Assembly: GCA_035638575.1 (NCBI GenBank)
Contig: DASQZT010000232.1
Location: forward strand, 1-64,000
Direction of reading: 5' to 3'
Origin: DASQZT01 sp035638575
GTDB taxonomy: Bacteria; Acidobacteriota; Terriglobia; Bryobacterales; Bryobacteraceae
Length of the DNA stretch: 64,000 nucleotides
Shown here: positions 33,326 through 42,659 of the stretch, piece by piece
Layout of the letters: each line of letters begins with the position of its first letter
Position numbering within the stretch: position 1 is the first letter of the stretch
The notes under the pieces: model-generated
The model's database searches: none
What the model was told of the DNA's origin: nothing
The model's input: the letters and a program-made list of their open reading frames with translations, nothing else
Program-made: the position numbers and the translations under genes

Positions 33326-36300
33326 CTACAGCGGGCTCGGTTGCTTTTGCGGCAACCATTTGCAGAGAGCCCCGTGGAGTTCGTCCAGCTTCACGGGCTT
33401 CGAGATGTAATCGTCCATGCCTGCGTCCAGGCACCGTTCGCGAGAGCCCGCCATGGCGTCGGCCGTCATGGCGATAATCGCGACTTGCCGCTCGGAGCCT
33501 TCCCGGCGCCGAATCTCGGCCGTGGCTTCGTAACCGTCCATCTCCGGCATCTGGCAGTCCATGAAGACCAGGTCGTAAGGCAGCAGTTCGAGCATGTCCA
33601 CCGCCTCGCGGCCGCTTGCCGCCACATCCGCGCGCAGGCCGAGCCTGTCCAGCATCAGGCGGGCCACCTTCTGGTTGACCACATTGTCTTCCACCACCAG
33701 AATCCGCATGCCACTTCCCGCGAACTTCCCGGCGAGACCCGGTTTCCCATCCGGCGGGTTCTGCCTGGGCGGGACGCCGCCGGAAAGCTCCGTCTCCAGC
33801 CGCCTGGCCCAGGCGCTTGCCAGGGCGTTGAACAGTTGGGACTGCCGCACGGGGTTGCCGAGACACGCGTCGATGACCCCGCTCAGAGCCCGGTTCACTT
33901 CCTGGCACGGCCCGAAGGAGGTCAACATGGCGATCACCGCGCCGCGCAGGGCCGCATCGGAGTGAATCTCCGTGGCGAGGGTGATGGCGTCCATTTCGGG
34001 CGTCAGACCGCCGAGAAGGACGAAGTGATAGGGGTCCCCGCTTCGCTGGGCCGCGCGCATGGCTTCGAACGCCGGCCCGCCGGCCGCAACCGTTTCGCCG
34101 CGCAGTCCCCAACCGGCAACCTGTGCCTCGAGCACGCGCCGATGGACTTCGCGACTCTCTACGATCAGCGCCCGCAAGCCGCCGATGTCAGCCGCGGTAG
34201 GCGGCGCCGAGTGCGGTTCGGCATCCAGCGAAAGAGGCAGGTTGAACCAGAAGGTGGAGCCTACGCCCGGGCGGCTCTCGACTCCAATCGAACCTCCCAT
34301 GAGGTTGACGAGCTGTTTGGAAATCGCCAGGCCCAATCCCGTGCCGCCGTGTTTCCGGGTGGTGGACCCGTCCACCTGGCTGAACTTCTCGAAAAGCAAT
34401 CCGATCTTCTCCGGGGCGATCCCCACGCCCGTATCCCGCACCGAGATCCGGACCTGCGCGGTTCCCGCGTCCTGCCCCGCGCACTCCACGGAGACCAGGA
34501 CATGGCCGCTGGATGTGAACTTGATGGCATTCCCGACCAGGTTGGTTACCACCTGGCGGATCCGCGCGGCATCGCCGATGAAGTATCGTGGCGCCGTCGG
34601 AGGATATTCGAGGAGCAGGTCGATCTTCTTATCGCCGGCCCGAGACGCCAGCATCTCGTGGACTTCTTCGATGACTTCGCACAGGTCGAACGCACACGAC
34701 TCGATCTCCAGCTTGCCGGCCTCGATCTTGGAATAATCGAGGATGTCGTTAATCAGCGCGAGCAGAGCTTCACCGGACCGGCGCACGGTATCGGCGTAGT
34801 CCTGCTGCTGGGGCGTCAGCTCCGTGTCGAGCAGCAGCCCCGTCATGCCGATCACTCCGTTCATTGGCGTGCGGATCTCGTGGCTCATGTTCGCCAGGAA
34901 CTCGGTCTTGTAGCGGCTGGCCTGCTCGGCCCGCTCGGTGGCGGCGGCCAGATCGTGGGTCCGTTCCGCTACCGCTCGTTCGAGGTCCGCGCGAATGGTG
35001 CGCTGACGAATCTCCCGCTGGCGCCACCAGAGCCAGACGAGCCCAACGAGCACGAGAAACAGACCGGCTTGACACGGCCAGGAACGGAACCAGGGCGGAC
35101 GGATCCGAAACTGGAGGAGCCCGGAGCGGCCCCACACCCCCGGCGCGGCTTCGCCCTGGACCTCGAACCGGTAGGACCCTGGGGGCAGCTCGGCGAAACG
35201 GACCTCACGTGTTTGCGTGTCCATCCAGGAGCTGGAGCCGGTTCCGATCCGGTAGCGGAATGTTGTCGTCTGCCTCTGATAGGACAGGATGGTGAAGCGA
35301 AGCGCCAAAGAGCGGGTCGCGGAATCGAAATCCGTATTGCGGGCCGGCTGATCGTTGCGGAGCACCGAGGTAATCAGCGTCGCCGGCAAACCGGATTCCG
35401 GCCGGGCAGCCGGTTGAAACCGGGCGAGGCCGGCGCTGGTTCCCACCCAGACGGCGCCATCGGCCTCCGGCAGGTACGCATGCGCGTTGCAGTCGTTCCA
35501 AACCAAGCCGTCCGACGTATCGTAGCGGATCCACCGATTGCCGTCGAGAACGGCGACGCCGTTGTCGGTGCCCAGCCAGTGCCGGCCGCGCGCGTCGAAG
35601 AATTGCGAGTAGACCACGTTGCCCGGAAGGCCATCGTCCGCTGTGTAGTGACGCGGTTGGACGTTGCCGCCGTCGACTTCGATCCGGGTGATCCCCAAAG
35701 GCGAGAAATAGGCGATCCACAGCGCCCCATCCGGGCCGATGGTGATCGACTGAACAAAATTGTCCTTCAGCCCATCGGCTACGGTAAGCAGACGGCGCGC
35801 CGCTCCCTGCTGGATGTAGAGTCCCTTTTTGCCGGCTACGAACAGGCCCCGAGAGGTGCATATGACTTCGGTGATGGCCGCGCCATCCAGTGGCAGGGGC
35901 ACGGGCTCGAGCCGCGCTCGGCCGGGCAACAGCCGCAGGAGGCCGTCCCTCCCGGCAACCCAGATCGTGCCGGTGTCATCGCGGCTGAGTTGCGTGATGG
36001 AGAATCGCGGCAAAGGTTGCGACGGGCGGTAGACCCGCTTCTCGCGCGTGCGGGGATTGTAGCGCACCAGACCGTCCGCCCCGGGCTGGAAGGTTCCGAC
36101 CCAAAGCGAGCCGTCCTGCTCCGCGGCCAGCCCATACACCGTCAGGTCGCCTACCGCATCGGTCCGCTGAAACCGCCAGCGGCCGCCAACCGGAAGGCCA
36201 TGGAACAAGCCGCGGCTGGTGCCGATCCACAGGTCGCCGGCGGCATCGCGGACGATGCGCCAGATTCCCGGGTTGGTGAGCCCCTCTTCCTCGGCGAAGC

Positions 36301-37249
36301 TCTGCCATTGATCGCGTCCGAGCCAGCGAGCCAGCCCGTGGCCGCTGTAGCCGATCCAAACCGAACCCTCGCGGTCCTGGAGGGCGGAGAGCACTTCAGT
36401 GCGCCGCAGGCCGCTTTCCGGGCCGTAATTCCGGCAATCGTCCCCACCGCAAATCATCAGCCCGCCGTAGTGTGGGATCAGGACCTGCCCGAGACGGTTG
36501 GACACCAGGAGCGAGCCTCGCGAGGAGTCCAACGCTGGGAGGTTGCGGACGGCATGAAAGGCCTGGCCGGCCGGGTCGCGCACCAGCACCGTATCGTTGG
36601 AGCGAATCCACACCCGCCCGGCAGTATCCTCCGCGATACTCCGCCAGGGCCCGCCGGTCACGCCGCGATCGCCGGCCCACACCTGTTCCCGCTCGTCCCG
36701 GAGGGAGCAGAGCAGAGTCCCGCAGCCGAACCAGACAGTCCGATCCGCTGCCACCAGTACGCTGTAGGACGGCACGGACGAAACGGGACGGGGTGGCCCG
36801 CGGCCGGCGAGGGGCATGGAGCGAAGGCCGAACGGCGTGGCCACATACAGGTTTGTGTCGTCGCTGGCGATGGCCTGCCCGCTTTCGAGCGAGACATCTT
36901 CAAAACCGGGAACCGAAACCAGGCGGTCCCCGTTCCAACGGAATAAGCCGGCGCCCGATCCCGTCCAGAACTGGCCATCCGAAGAGCTGTGCATGGAGTA
37001 GGTATAGCCGGTCTTGGCCCCGGAGAACGCGCTGAACGGCCGGAAGCGGTCGCCATCGTAGCGGAAAATGCCGCCTTCGGTGCTGATCCACAGGAAGCCC
37101 TGGCGATCCTGGTGCAGGGCGAGAATGGTGGGATTGGTCAAGCCCAGGTCCGCTCCATACATCTGGAATGTCCAGTGTTGGGCCTCTGCCGGCATGGCGC
37201 AAAGCAGCCAACCCAGCCAGGTGGTAGAAATCCGGGCGATCCGAGCCAT
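33326..37249 (-). CDS. Reg_prop/Y_Y_Y hybrid sensor histidine kinase with two receiver domains
   Basis: A 1307-residue one-chain two-component system. The signal peptide ends near AMPAEA. A periplasmic two-propeller sensor (Reg_prop repeats such as GFLWISTEGGIFRYDG) and a Y_Y_Y domain reach ~715, followed by one membrane helix at ~720-742. The cytoplasmic part has a HisKA domain with phospho-acceptor His790 (NMSHEIRTP), an ATPase with DTGVGIAPEKIGLLFEKF and GGTGLGLAISKQL, a first receiver-like domain (~1045-1165) lacking the phospho-acceptor Asp (FVLLGGLTP), and an intact receiver with Asp1231 (FMDCQMPEMDG). In Bacteroides such proteins sense oligosaccharides. No output DNA-binding domain is present, so signalling must go to another protein or end in phosphate relay. 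Confidence 0.92.
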   Translation of the reverse strand: MARIARISTTWLGWLLCAMPAEAQHWTFQMYGADLGLTNPTILALHQDRQGFLWISTEGGIFRYDGDRFRPFSAFSGAKTGYTYSMHSSSDGQFWTGSGAGLFRWNGDRLVSVPGFEDVSLESGQAIASDDTNLYVATPFGLRSMPLAGRGPPRPVSSVPSYSVLVAADRTVWFGCGTLLCSLRDEREQVWAGDRGVTGGPWRSIAEDTAGRVWIRSNDTVLVRDPAGQAFHAVRNLPALDSSRGSLLVSNRLGQVLIPHYGGLMICGGDDCRNYGPESGLRRTEVLSALQDREGSVWIGYSGHGLARWLGRDQWQSFAEEEGLTNPGIWRIVRDAAGDLWIGTSRGLFHGLPVGGRWRFQRTDAVGDLTVYGLAAEQDGSLWVGTFQPGADGLVRYNPRTREKRVYRPSQPLPRFSITQLSRDDTGTIWVAGRDGLLRLLPGRARLEPVPLPLDGAAITEVICTSRGLFVAGKKGLYIQQGAARRLLTVADGLKDNFVQSITIGPDGALWIAYFSPLGITRIEVDGGNVQPRHYTADDGLPGNVVYSQFFDARGRHWLGTDNGVAVLDGNRWIRYDTSDGLVWNDCNAHAYLPEADGAVWVGTSAGLARFQPAARPESGLPATLITSVLRNDQPARNTDFDSATRSLALRFTILSYQRQTTTFRYRIGTGSSSWMDTQTREVRFAELPPGSYRFEVQGEAAPGVWGRSGLLQFRIRPPWFRSWPCQAGLFLVLVGLVWLWWRQREIRQRTIRADLERAVAERTHDLAAATERAEQASRYKTEFLANMSHEIRTPMNGVIGMTGLLLDTELTPQQQDYADTVRRSGEALLALINDILDYSKIEAGKLEIESCAFDLCEVIEEVHEMLASRAGDKKIDLLLEYPPTAPRYFIGDAARIRQVVTNLVGNAIKFTSSGHVLVSVECAGQDAGTAQVRISVRDTGVGIAPEKIGLLFEKFSQVDGSTTRKHGGTGLGLAISKQLVNLMGGSIGVESRPGVGSTFWFNLPLSLDAEPHSAPPTAADIGGLRALIVESREVHRRVLEAQVAGWGLRGETVAAGGPAFEAMRAAQRSGDPYHFVLLGGLTPEMDAITLATEIHSDAALRGAVIAMLTSFGPCQEVNRALSGVIDACLGNPVRQSQLFNALASAWARRLETELSGGVPPRQNPPDGKPGLAGKFAGSGMRILVVEDNVVNQKVARLMLDRLGLRADVAASGREAVDMLELLPYDLVFMDCQMPEMDGYEATAEIRRREGSERQVAIIAMTADAMAGSRERCLDAGMDDYISKPVKLDELHGALCKWLPQKQPSPL

Positions 37250-37314
37250 TCAAGGCTCTTATCGGCGGGAAGCGGCCGGAACTGCATGGACCCCCGGATG
37301 GCGCAGTGCGGAAC

Positions 37315-38094
37315 TCAGGCCCGCTTGTTCTTCCTCGCGTACCGCATCGCCCACGACCTGCGCCACCGGCGGGGGAACAGGCCGCTGAGCAGAACCAACA
37401 GTTTGTAGATGGCGCCCGGGACGACGAACAGCTTGCCCTGCGCCAGCCCCTCGAGCGACGCGTCCACTACATCGCCGGCCCGCATCCATAGCCTCGCCGG
37501 GATCCGGCGGCGATCCAACTTCATTTTGTCTTGGAATTCCGTAAGCGTGAACCCGGGACACAACGCTTGCACCTTCACCGCCGAGCCGGCCATCTTCAAC
37601 TCCATGTACAGCCCTTCGGTGAACGTGGTCATCCACGCTTTCGTGGCGCAATAACTGACCGCGCCCGGACTCTGCCAGAAACCGGCCACCGACGATACAT
37701 TGATGATGCCGCCCTTGCCCCGCGCCACCATGCCGCGGAGCGCCGCGTGGGTCAGCCGCATGGAGGCCATGACGTGGAGGCGGTGCATCAGGTCCTGGCC
37801 ATCCACCGGGATCTCGAAGAACCGCCCCATCGTGCCGAACCCGGCGTTATTGACGAGCAGGTCGAGGTCGGGCGCCGCGGCGATGCGCTGTTCCACGAGC
37901 TTCAGCCCGGCCTCGTCCGTCAGGTCCGCCGCAAGGGTCTCGGCGCCGCCCAATTCCCGCGCCAGATCTTCCAGGCGATCGAGCCGCCGCGCCACCAGGA
38001 TCAAGGCGTAGCCGTCGCGCGCCAGCCGCCTGGCGAACGCCGCTCCGATGCCGCTCGAAGCGCCGGTGACGAGGGCGAGCGGTTTGCTATTCAT
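37315..38094 (-). CDS. Short-chain dehydrogenase, DltE/YqjQ-like
   Basis: A 259-residue SDR from ATG 38094 (an alternative ATG is at 38103). The motif TGASSGIGAAFARRLA and an Arg-Arg pair after strand 2 (LVARRLDRL) favour NADP(H). NNAGFG, NVSSVAGF and YCATKAWMTTF give the catalytic Asn, Ser, Tyr and Lys. The C-terminal hydrophobic stretch (AIYKLLVLLSGLFPRRWRR) suggests membrane association. The start overlaps the end of the amidohydrolase gene, so translation is probably coupled. Substrate unknown. Confidence 0.88.
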   Translation of the reverse strand: MNSKPLALVTGASSGIGAAFARRLARDGYALILVARRLDRLEDLARELGGAETLAADLTDEAGLKLVEQRIAAAPDLDLLVNNAGFGTMGRFFEIPVDGQDLMHRLHVMASMRLTHAALRGMVARGKGGIINVSSVAGFWQSPGAVSYCATKAWMTTFTEGLYMELKMAGSAVKVQALCPGFTLTEFQDKMKLDRRRIPARLWMRAGDVVDASLEGLAQGKLFVVPGAIYKLLVLLSGLFPRRWRRSWAMRYARKNKRA

Positions 38095-39744
38095 GGCGGT
38101 CATAGATCACGCGGCCGTCGAACACCGTCATCGCCACCTTGACCTTGGCGATTTCGGCGGGGTCGATGGTCAGGATGTCGGACGAAAGCACGGCCATGTC
38201 GGCGAGCTTGCCCGGTTCGATTGAGCCCTTGATTTTCTCCTCGAAGCTCGCGTATGCCGATCCCCAGGTGTACGCGCGGATGGCTTCGGCCACCGTGATC
38301 TCTGCTCGGGAACCCAGCCGCCGGGGTGTTTGCCATCGAGCGTCCGCCGCGTGACGGCGGCGTAGATGCCCAGGATGGGCTCCATGGGCGCCACGAACCA
38401 GTCGGACCCGAACGCCAAGGTCGCGCCCGCATCCAGGAGAGAGCGGAAGGCGTAGGTGCCCTTCGCCCGCGCCGGACCGATGCGCGCCTCGGCCCAGCGG
38501 CCGTCGTCGATGGCGTGATACGGCTGCATGGAGGCGACCACGTGGAGCCTGGCGAATCGCGGGATGTCGTCCGCGCGCAGGTGCTGGGCATGCTCGATGC
38601 GGAAGCGGCGGTCGCGAGCGCCGTTGCGAGTGGCCACCTCTTCGTACATGTTGAGGATGAGGTGATTCGCCTTGTCGCCGATGGCGTGGATGGCGACTTG
38701 CAGCCCGGCGCGGTCGGCTTCGGCGATGTGCTGGTACATCCTGCTTTCGGGAATCATCTCGTCGTTGGCGAGGCCGCTCGTGTTCGGCGCGTCGGTGTAG
38801 GGCTCGAAAAAGAGAGCCGTCGTGGAGCCCAGGGGACCGTCGGCGAAGCCCTTCAAGCCGCCGATGTGCAGCAGCGGGTTTCCGAAGCCGGCGAGCACGC
38901 CCACGTCGGCGAGCCGCTTCCAGGCTGCCAGCGGCTGGTGTCCGGAGATCCGCACGGTCAGCTCCCTGCCGGCGAGCAGCCGCTGGTAAGCGCGCAGGAC
39001 CGCGGGCGAAGCGGACATGTCCTGCACGCTGGTGACGCCGTTCGCCGCGGCGTAACGCATGGCGGCGCGGAGGGCATCGGCGATCTGCTCTTCGGTCTCG
39101 GCGGGAATCCCGCGCTCCACGGCATTCATCGCGGCGTCCTTGAGAACGCCCGCCGGCTCGCCGCTCAGGTCGCGCACGATGGCGCCGCCGGGCGGGTCGG
39201 GCGTGCTGCGCGTGATGCCCGCGAGCTTCAGCGCGATGGTGTTGGCCAGGCACATGTGGCCGTCGAGCCGGTTGACAAACACAGGATGATTGCCCGCTGC
39301 TTCATCGATCAACTGCCGCGTGGGCAGGCGCGGCGGCGTCCAGTTTTCATGGTCCCAATCGCCGCCGAGGATCCACGCCCCCTCAGGGGCTCGGGCAGCG
39401 AACTGCCGGATGCGCTCGCGAAATTCGGCTTCGGTTTTCGCGTCGCGCAACTGCACGCCGGCCAGGTGATCGCCGCCCGTGAGGAAGTGTACGTGGGCGT
39501 CGTTGAAGCCGGGCACCACCAGCTTGCCCTTCAGGTCGATGACGGTGGTCCTGGGCCCGGCCCATTTGCGGACCTCTTCGGACGAGCCGACGGCCACGAT
39601 GCGGCTCCCGGCCGAGGCCACTGCTTCGGCCTGCGGCAGGTCGCCGCCGACGGTCCAGATCTTGCCGTTGACCAGAATGAGATCGGCGTACGACTGCGCC
39701 GCGAGAGTGGATGCCAGGGCCATAACGAGAACCGAAAACTTCAT
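38087..39744 (-). pseudogene. YtcJ-like exported amidohydrolase with a C-terminal frameshift
   Basis: Begins at ATG 39744 with a signal peptide (KFSVLVMALASTLAAQ). It follows the YtcJ/amidohydrolase_3 family: FNDAHVHFLTGG metal motif, GGDWDHENW, QVAIHAIGDKA, FRIEHAQHL and FGSDWFVAPMEP with the catalytic Asp. Near 38299-38305 the frame breaks after GGWVPEQ; the expected C-terminus (ITVAEAIRAYTWGSAYASFE, LADMAVLSSDI) continues in another frame to a TAG at 38087-38089. One missing base explains it and gives a 552-residue product. The metal site is upstream of the break, but the barrel would be incomplete. A sequencing error is a real alternative. Confidence 0.75.
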
Positions 39745-39769
39745 CGTTCTTCATGGTACCGGCTTCCGG

Positions 39770-39775
39770 TATACT
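39770..39775 (+). promoter_or_regulatory. -10 element for a probable leaderless transcript
   Basis: TATACT ends 6 nt before the GTG at 39782 and there is no Shine-Dalgarno. The whole divergent intergenic space is 37 bp, so any -35 would overlap the start of the oppositely oriented amidohydrolase gene. Confidence 0.5.
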
Positions 39776-39781
39776 CGTCAC

Positions 39782-41188
39782 GTGCGCTGGCAGTTCCTGA
39801 TCCTCGTGTGCGCGGCGGCCCTTCGGGCGCCGGCCCAGCAATATGATGTCGTGATCTCGCGGGGGCGCGCGATCGATCCCGCGAGCGGGCTCGACGCGGT
39901 GCGCGACGTGGGCATCCGGGGAAACAAGATCGCGGCGGTGTCCGCGGCTCCGCTGACGGGACGGAGCGTGGTGGACGCACGCGGCATGGTGGTCACGGCC
40001 GGCTTCATCGACCCGCACCAGCACGGGCAGACGCCGGAGAATTACGCCTTCAAGGCGCGCGACGGGGTCACCACGGCGCTCGAAATGGAAGTGGGCGTGT
40101 CGCCGGTGGATGCCTGGTACCGCGAGCGCGAAGGGAAATCGCTGATCAACGTCGGCGCTTCCGTGGGCCACATTCCCGCCCGCATGGCGGTGATGCACGA
40201 CAGCGGGACATTCCTGCCGCACGACCGGGCCATCGATTCCGTCGCGGCCCCGCAGCAACTGGAGGCGATTCTCTCGCTGCTCGGGCGCGGGCTCGACGAC
40301 GGCGCGCTGGGCATCGGCATGGGGATCGCGTACGTGACCGGCGCAACGCGCGAGGAAATCTTTCGCGTGTTCCAACTGGCGTCGGCGCGGCGCGTCACGA
40401 TCTTCGTGCACCTTCGCAGCGCGGGACCGGTGGAACCGGGCGGCATAGACGCGCTGGAGGAGGTCATGGCCGACGCCGCGGCGGCCGGCGCATCGCTGCA
40501 CGTGGTTCACATCACCAGCACCGAATTGCGCGAGACGCCGCTGGCGCTCGAGATGCTCCGCGGCGCGCGCAAGCGGAATCTCGACTTCAGCACGGAAGCC
40601 TATCCCTACACGGCCGGAATGACCGACATCGGCTCCGCCATCTTTTCGGAAGGGTGGCAACAGCGCACGGGCGCGACTTACCAGGACCTGCAGTGGGCCG
40701 CCACCGGCGAGCGGCTTTCCGCCGAATCGTTCGCGCGCTACCGCCGGCAGGGCGGCATGGTGGCGATCCACGACATCCCCGAAGAAGTGGTGCGGGCGGC
40801 TCTCGCCGATCCCGACGTGATGATCGGGAGCGACGGCATTCTGAGCGAGGGCAAAGGCCATCCGCGGGCCGCCGGAACCTGCGCCCGCGTGCTGGGGAAG
40901 TACGTGCGCGAGGAGCACGTGTTGCCGCTGATGGATGCGCTCCGCAAGATGACTATCATGCCCGCCCAGCGCCTGGGCCTGCGGACCAAGGGCCGGCTCG
41001 AACCGGGCGCGGACGCGGACATCACGGTGTTCGATCCACTCCGTGTGATCGATCGCGCCACCTTCGACCGGCCCGCTCAGTACTCGGAAGGCATTCCGCA
41101 CGTCATGGTGAACGGCGTGTGGGTGGTCAAGAACGGGCAGGTGCAGGAAGGCGTTTATCCGGGACAGGGGCTGCGCCGCGGCCGGTGA
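39782..41188 (+). CDS. Exported N-acyl-D-amino-acid deacylase-like amidohydrolase
   Basis: A 468-residue metal-dependent amidohydrolase. GTG 39782 starts RWQFLILVCAAALRAPAQQ, a signal peptide; the frame stays open further upstream, but only opposite the neighbouring gene. The first metal motif is FIDPHQHGQ, then EVGVSPVDAWY, VHLRSAG, VVHITSTE, STEAYPYTAG and the catalytic Asp in MIGSDGILSEGKGHPRAAGT. These match the D-aminoacylase/D-glutamate deacylase branch, which frees D-amino acids from N-acyl forms. Exact specificity is not assignable. It is divergent to another secreted amidohydrolase, suggesting related substrates. Confidence 0.82.
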   Translation: MRWQFLILVCAAALRAPAQQYDVVISRGRAIDPASGLDAVRDVGIRGNKIAAVSAAPLTGRSVVDARGMVVTAGFIDPHQHGQTPENYAFKARDGVTTALEMEVGVSPVDAWYREREGKSLINVGASVGHIPARMAVMHDSGTFLPHDRAIDSVAAPQQLEAILSLLGRGLDDGALGIGMGIAYVTGATREEIFRVFQLASARRVTIFVHLRSAGPVEPGGIDALEEVMADAAAAGASLHVVHITSTELRETPLALEMLRGARKRNLDFSTEAYPYTAGMTDIGSAIFSEGWQQRTGATYQDLQWAATGERLSAESFARYRRQGGMVAIHDIPEEVVRAALADPDVMIGSDGILSEGKGHPRAAGTCARVLGKYVREEHVLPLMDALRKMTIMPAQRLGLRTKGRLEPGADADITVFDPLRVIDRATFDRPAQYSEGIPHVMVNGVWVVKNGQVQEGVYPGQGLRRGR

Positions 41189-41234
41189 TGCCTCCGGCCG
41201 CATAGTGGTGACCGCGTCCGCCAGCATTTCTTAC

Positions 41235-41264
41235 TTGACATTCCGCGGGACTTACGGGTATCAT
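41235..41264 (+). promoter_or_regulatory. Promoter for the exported aminotransferase gene
   Basis: A perfect TTGACA (41235-41240) and TATCAT (41259-41264), 18 nt apart. A second -10-like TATACT follows at 41275-41280. This gives a long 5' leader of about 150-170 nt. The remaining space between 41189 and 41438 holds no gene. Confidence 0.55.
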
Positions 41265-41406
41265 CCCGCTAAGCTATACTAACTGCAACAGGTCGCCACG
41301 CTGCGTGCCCTGATTATTGCGCGGGGGCTCCGAGTCAGCAGCCTCTCTATTTGGCGTCGCAAGTTCCCGGCGCTTCCTCCAACCTTTAACTAACTGAATT
41401 TCACAC

Positions 41407-41424
41407 CGGAGTGATCACACTCCA
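41407..41424. promoter_or_regulatory. Inverted repeat resembling the Rrf2 palindrome, next to the Shine-Dalgarno
   Basis: CGGAGTGATCACACTCCA: GGAGTG pairs with CACTCC around a 4-nt centre. It shares CGGAGT-N6-ACTCC with the perfect palindrome at 17587-17604, at the same half-site spacing. It abuts AGGAGG (41424-41429) and ends 14 nt before the ATG. In RNA it could also form a hairpin that masks or exposes the ribosome-binding site. Confidence 0.5.
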
Positions 41425-41438
41425 GGAGGTTTCAACCG

Positions 41439-42659
41439 ATGGCGCTTACACCGAAACTCACAGAATCTTTACTGGAACGAGGATTTTCGCGCCGGCAAAT
41501 CGGCCGGATTTCCATGGGGGCTGCCGCATCCATTCCGTTCTTCAGTGAATTTGCGCTGGCACAGCAGGCCGAACAGCAGACGGCGGCCCTCGCCGCGCGC
41601 CGTGGAGGCAGAGGCGGCGGCGGACGCGGAGTCTTCGATCCGGAAGTGGTCCGAATCACGTCCAACGAGAATCCGATGGGCCCCTGCAAAGAAGGCCTGG
41701 AGGCTCTCTACAAAGTGGCGCCCATGGGCTGGCGCTATTCACCCCAGGGCGAGAACCTGGAGTTCAACTCGCTGCTTGCCAGCACCGAAAATGTTCCGCA
41801 AGACCATGTGATCCCGTTTCCGGGTTCGAGCATTCCCCTGGCGAACTGCGCGGCCGCATTCACTTCGCCGGCCAGAAGCTGGGTGATGGGCAGTCCGGGC
41901 TACGGCAGTGGCGCAAGCCGCTTCATTGGCGCGAAAACCATCAGAGTGCCGCTGCGGAAGGACTACTCGCACGACGTGGAAGCCATGATCCAGGCCGACC
42001 CGAATGCGGGCGCCTTCTACATCTGCAACCCCAACAATCCCACCGGCACCCTCACGCCGCGGAAAGACCTGGAGTACATTCTGGCGAACAAACCGAAGGA
42101 CGCCGTCCTGGTCATTGACGAGGCGTACGTCCATTTTGCCGGCCCCGAGAACATGTCTACCGACCTGGTGAAAGCGGACAAGGATGTCGTGGTGCTCCGG
42201 ACCTTTTCGAAAATCTACGGCATGGCGGGCCTTCGCGCCGGTGCGGCTTACGGACGCCCCGACCTGATCGCCAAGGTCCGCGAGTACGGCGGCGGCGGAT
42301 TCATGCCGGTGACGGCGACGGCGTGCGCCGCGGCGAGCATGAAGGTTGGTCCGAGCCTGATGAAGGAGCGGCTACTGATCAACAAGAGAAATCGCGATCT
42401 CGCCTTCGAACACCTCGAGAAAGTGGGCGTGACCTACATCCCGTCTGGCACGAACTTCTTCATGATGCAAGTGAAGGGTATGACCGGACAACACGTCGGC
42501 GTGGCCATGGCCTCGCACAAAGTCCAGATCGGCCGCGTGTGGCAGGAGTGGCCCGAAATGGTTCGCGTGACGGTCGGCACCTACGAGGAGATGGGGAAAT
42601 TCAACGCCGCGCTCGACCTGGTGCTCAAGGAAGGGCCTCCGGCGCCAACACAGGGCTAA
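41439..42659 (+). CDS. Tat-exported PLP-dependent aminotransferase (HisC-like fold)
   Basis: A 406-residue class I/II aminotransferase. The N-terminus carries SRRQIGRISMGAAASIPFF followed by SEFALAQ, a clear twin-arginine leader. The enzyme part resembles histidinol-phosphate aminotransferase: ITSNENPMGP, NPNNPTGTLTP, VIDEAYVHFAG and the PLP-binding Lys258 in TFSKIYGMAGLRAG. Tat export makes sense for an enzyme that must be loaded with PLP before transport, but periplasmic aminotransferases are rare. A Gly/Arg-rich linker (RRGGRGGGGRG) follows the leader. A strong Shine-Dalgarno and an Rrf2-like inverted repeat precede the ATG. Confidence 0.88.
   Translation: MALTPKLTESLLERGFSRRQIGRISMGAAASIPFFSEFALAQQAEQQTAALAARRGGRGGGGRGVFDPEVVRITSNENPMGPCKEGLEALYKVAPMGWRYSPQGENLEFNSLLASTENVPQDHVIPFPGSSIPLANCAAAFTSPARSWVMGSPGYGSGASRFIGAKTIRVPLRKDYSHDVEAMIQADPNAGAFYICNPNNPTGTLTPRKDLEYILANKPKDAVLVIDEAYVHFAGPENMSTDLVKADKDVVVLRTFSKIYGMAGLRAGAAYGRPDLIAKVREYGGGGFMPVTATACAAASMKVGPSLMKERLLINKRNRDLAFEHLEKVGVTYIPSGTNFFMMQVKGMTGQHVGVAMASHKVQIGRVWQEWPEMVRVTVGTYEEMGKFNAALDLVLKEGPPAPTQG

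Noticed and set aside
33194..36946. A 1250-codon open frame on the plus strand opposite the hybrid kinase
   Set aside because: No domain is recognisable in it, whereas the minus strand encodes a complete and coherent kinase.
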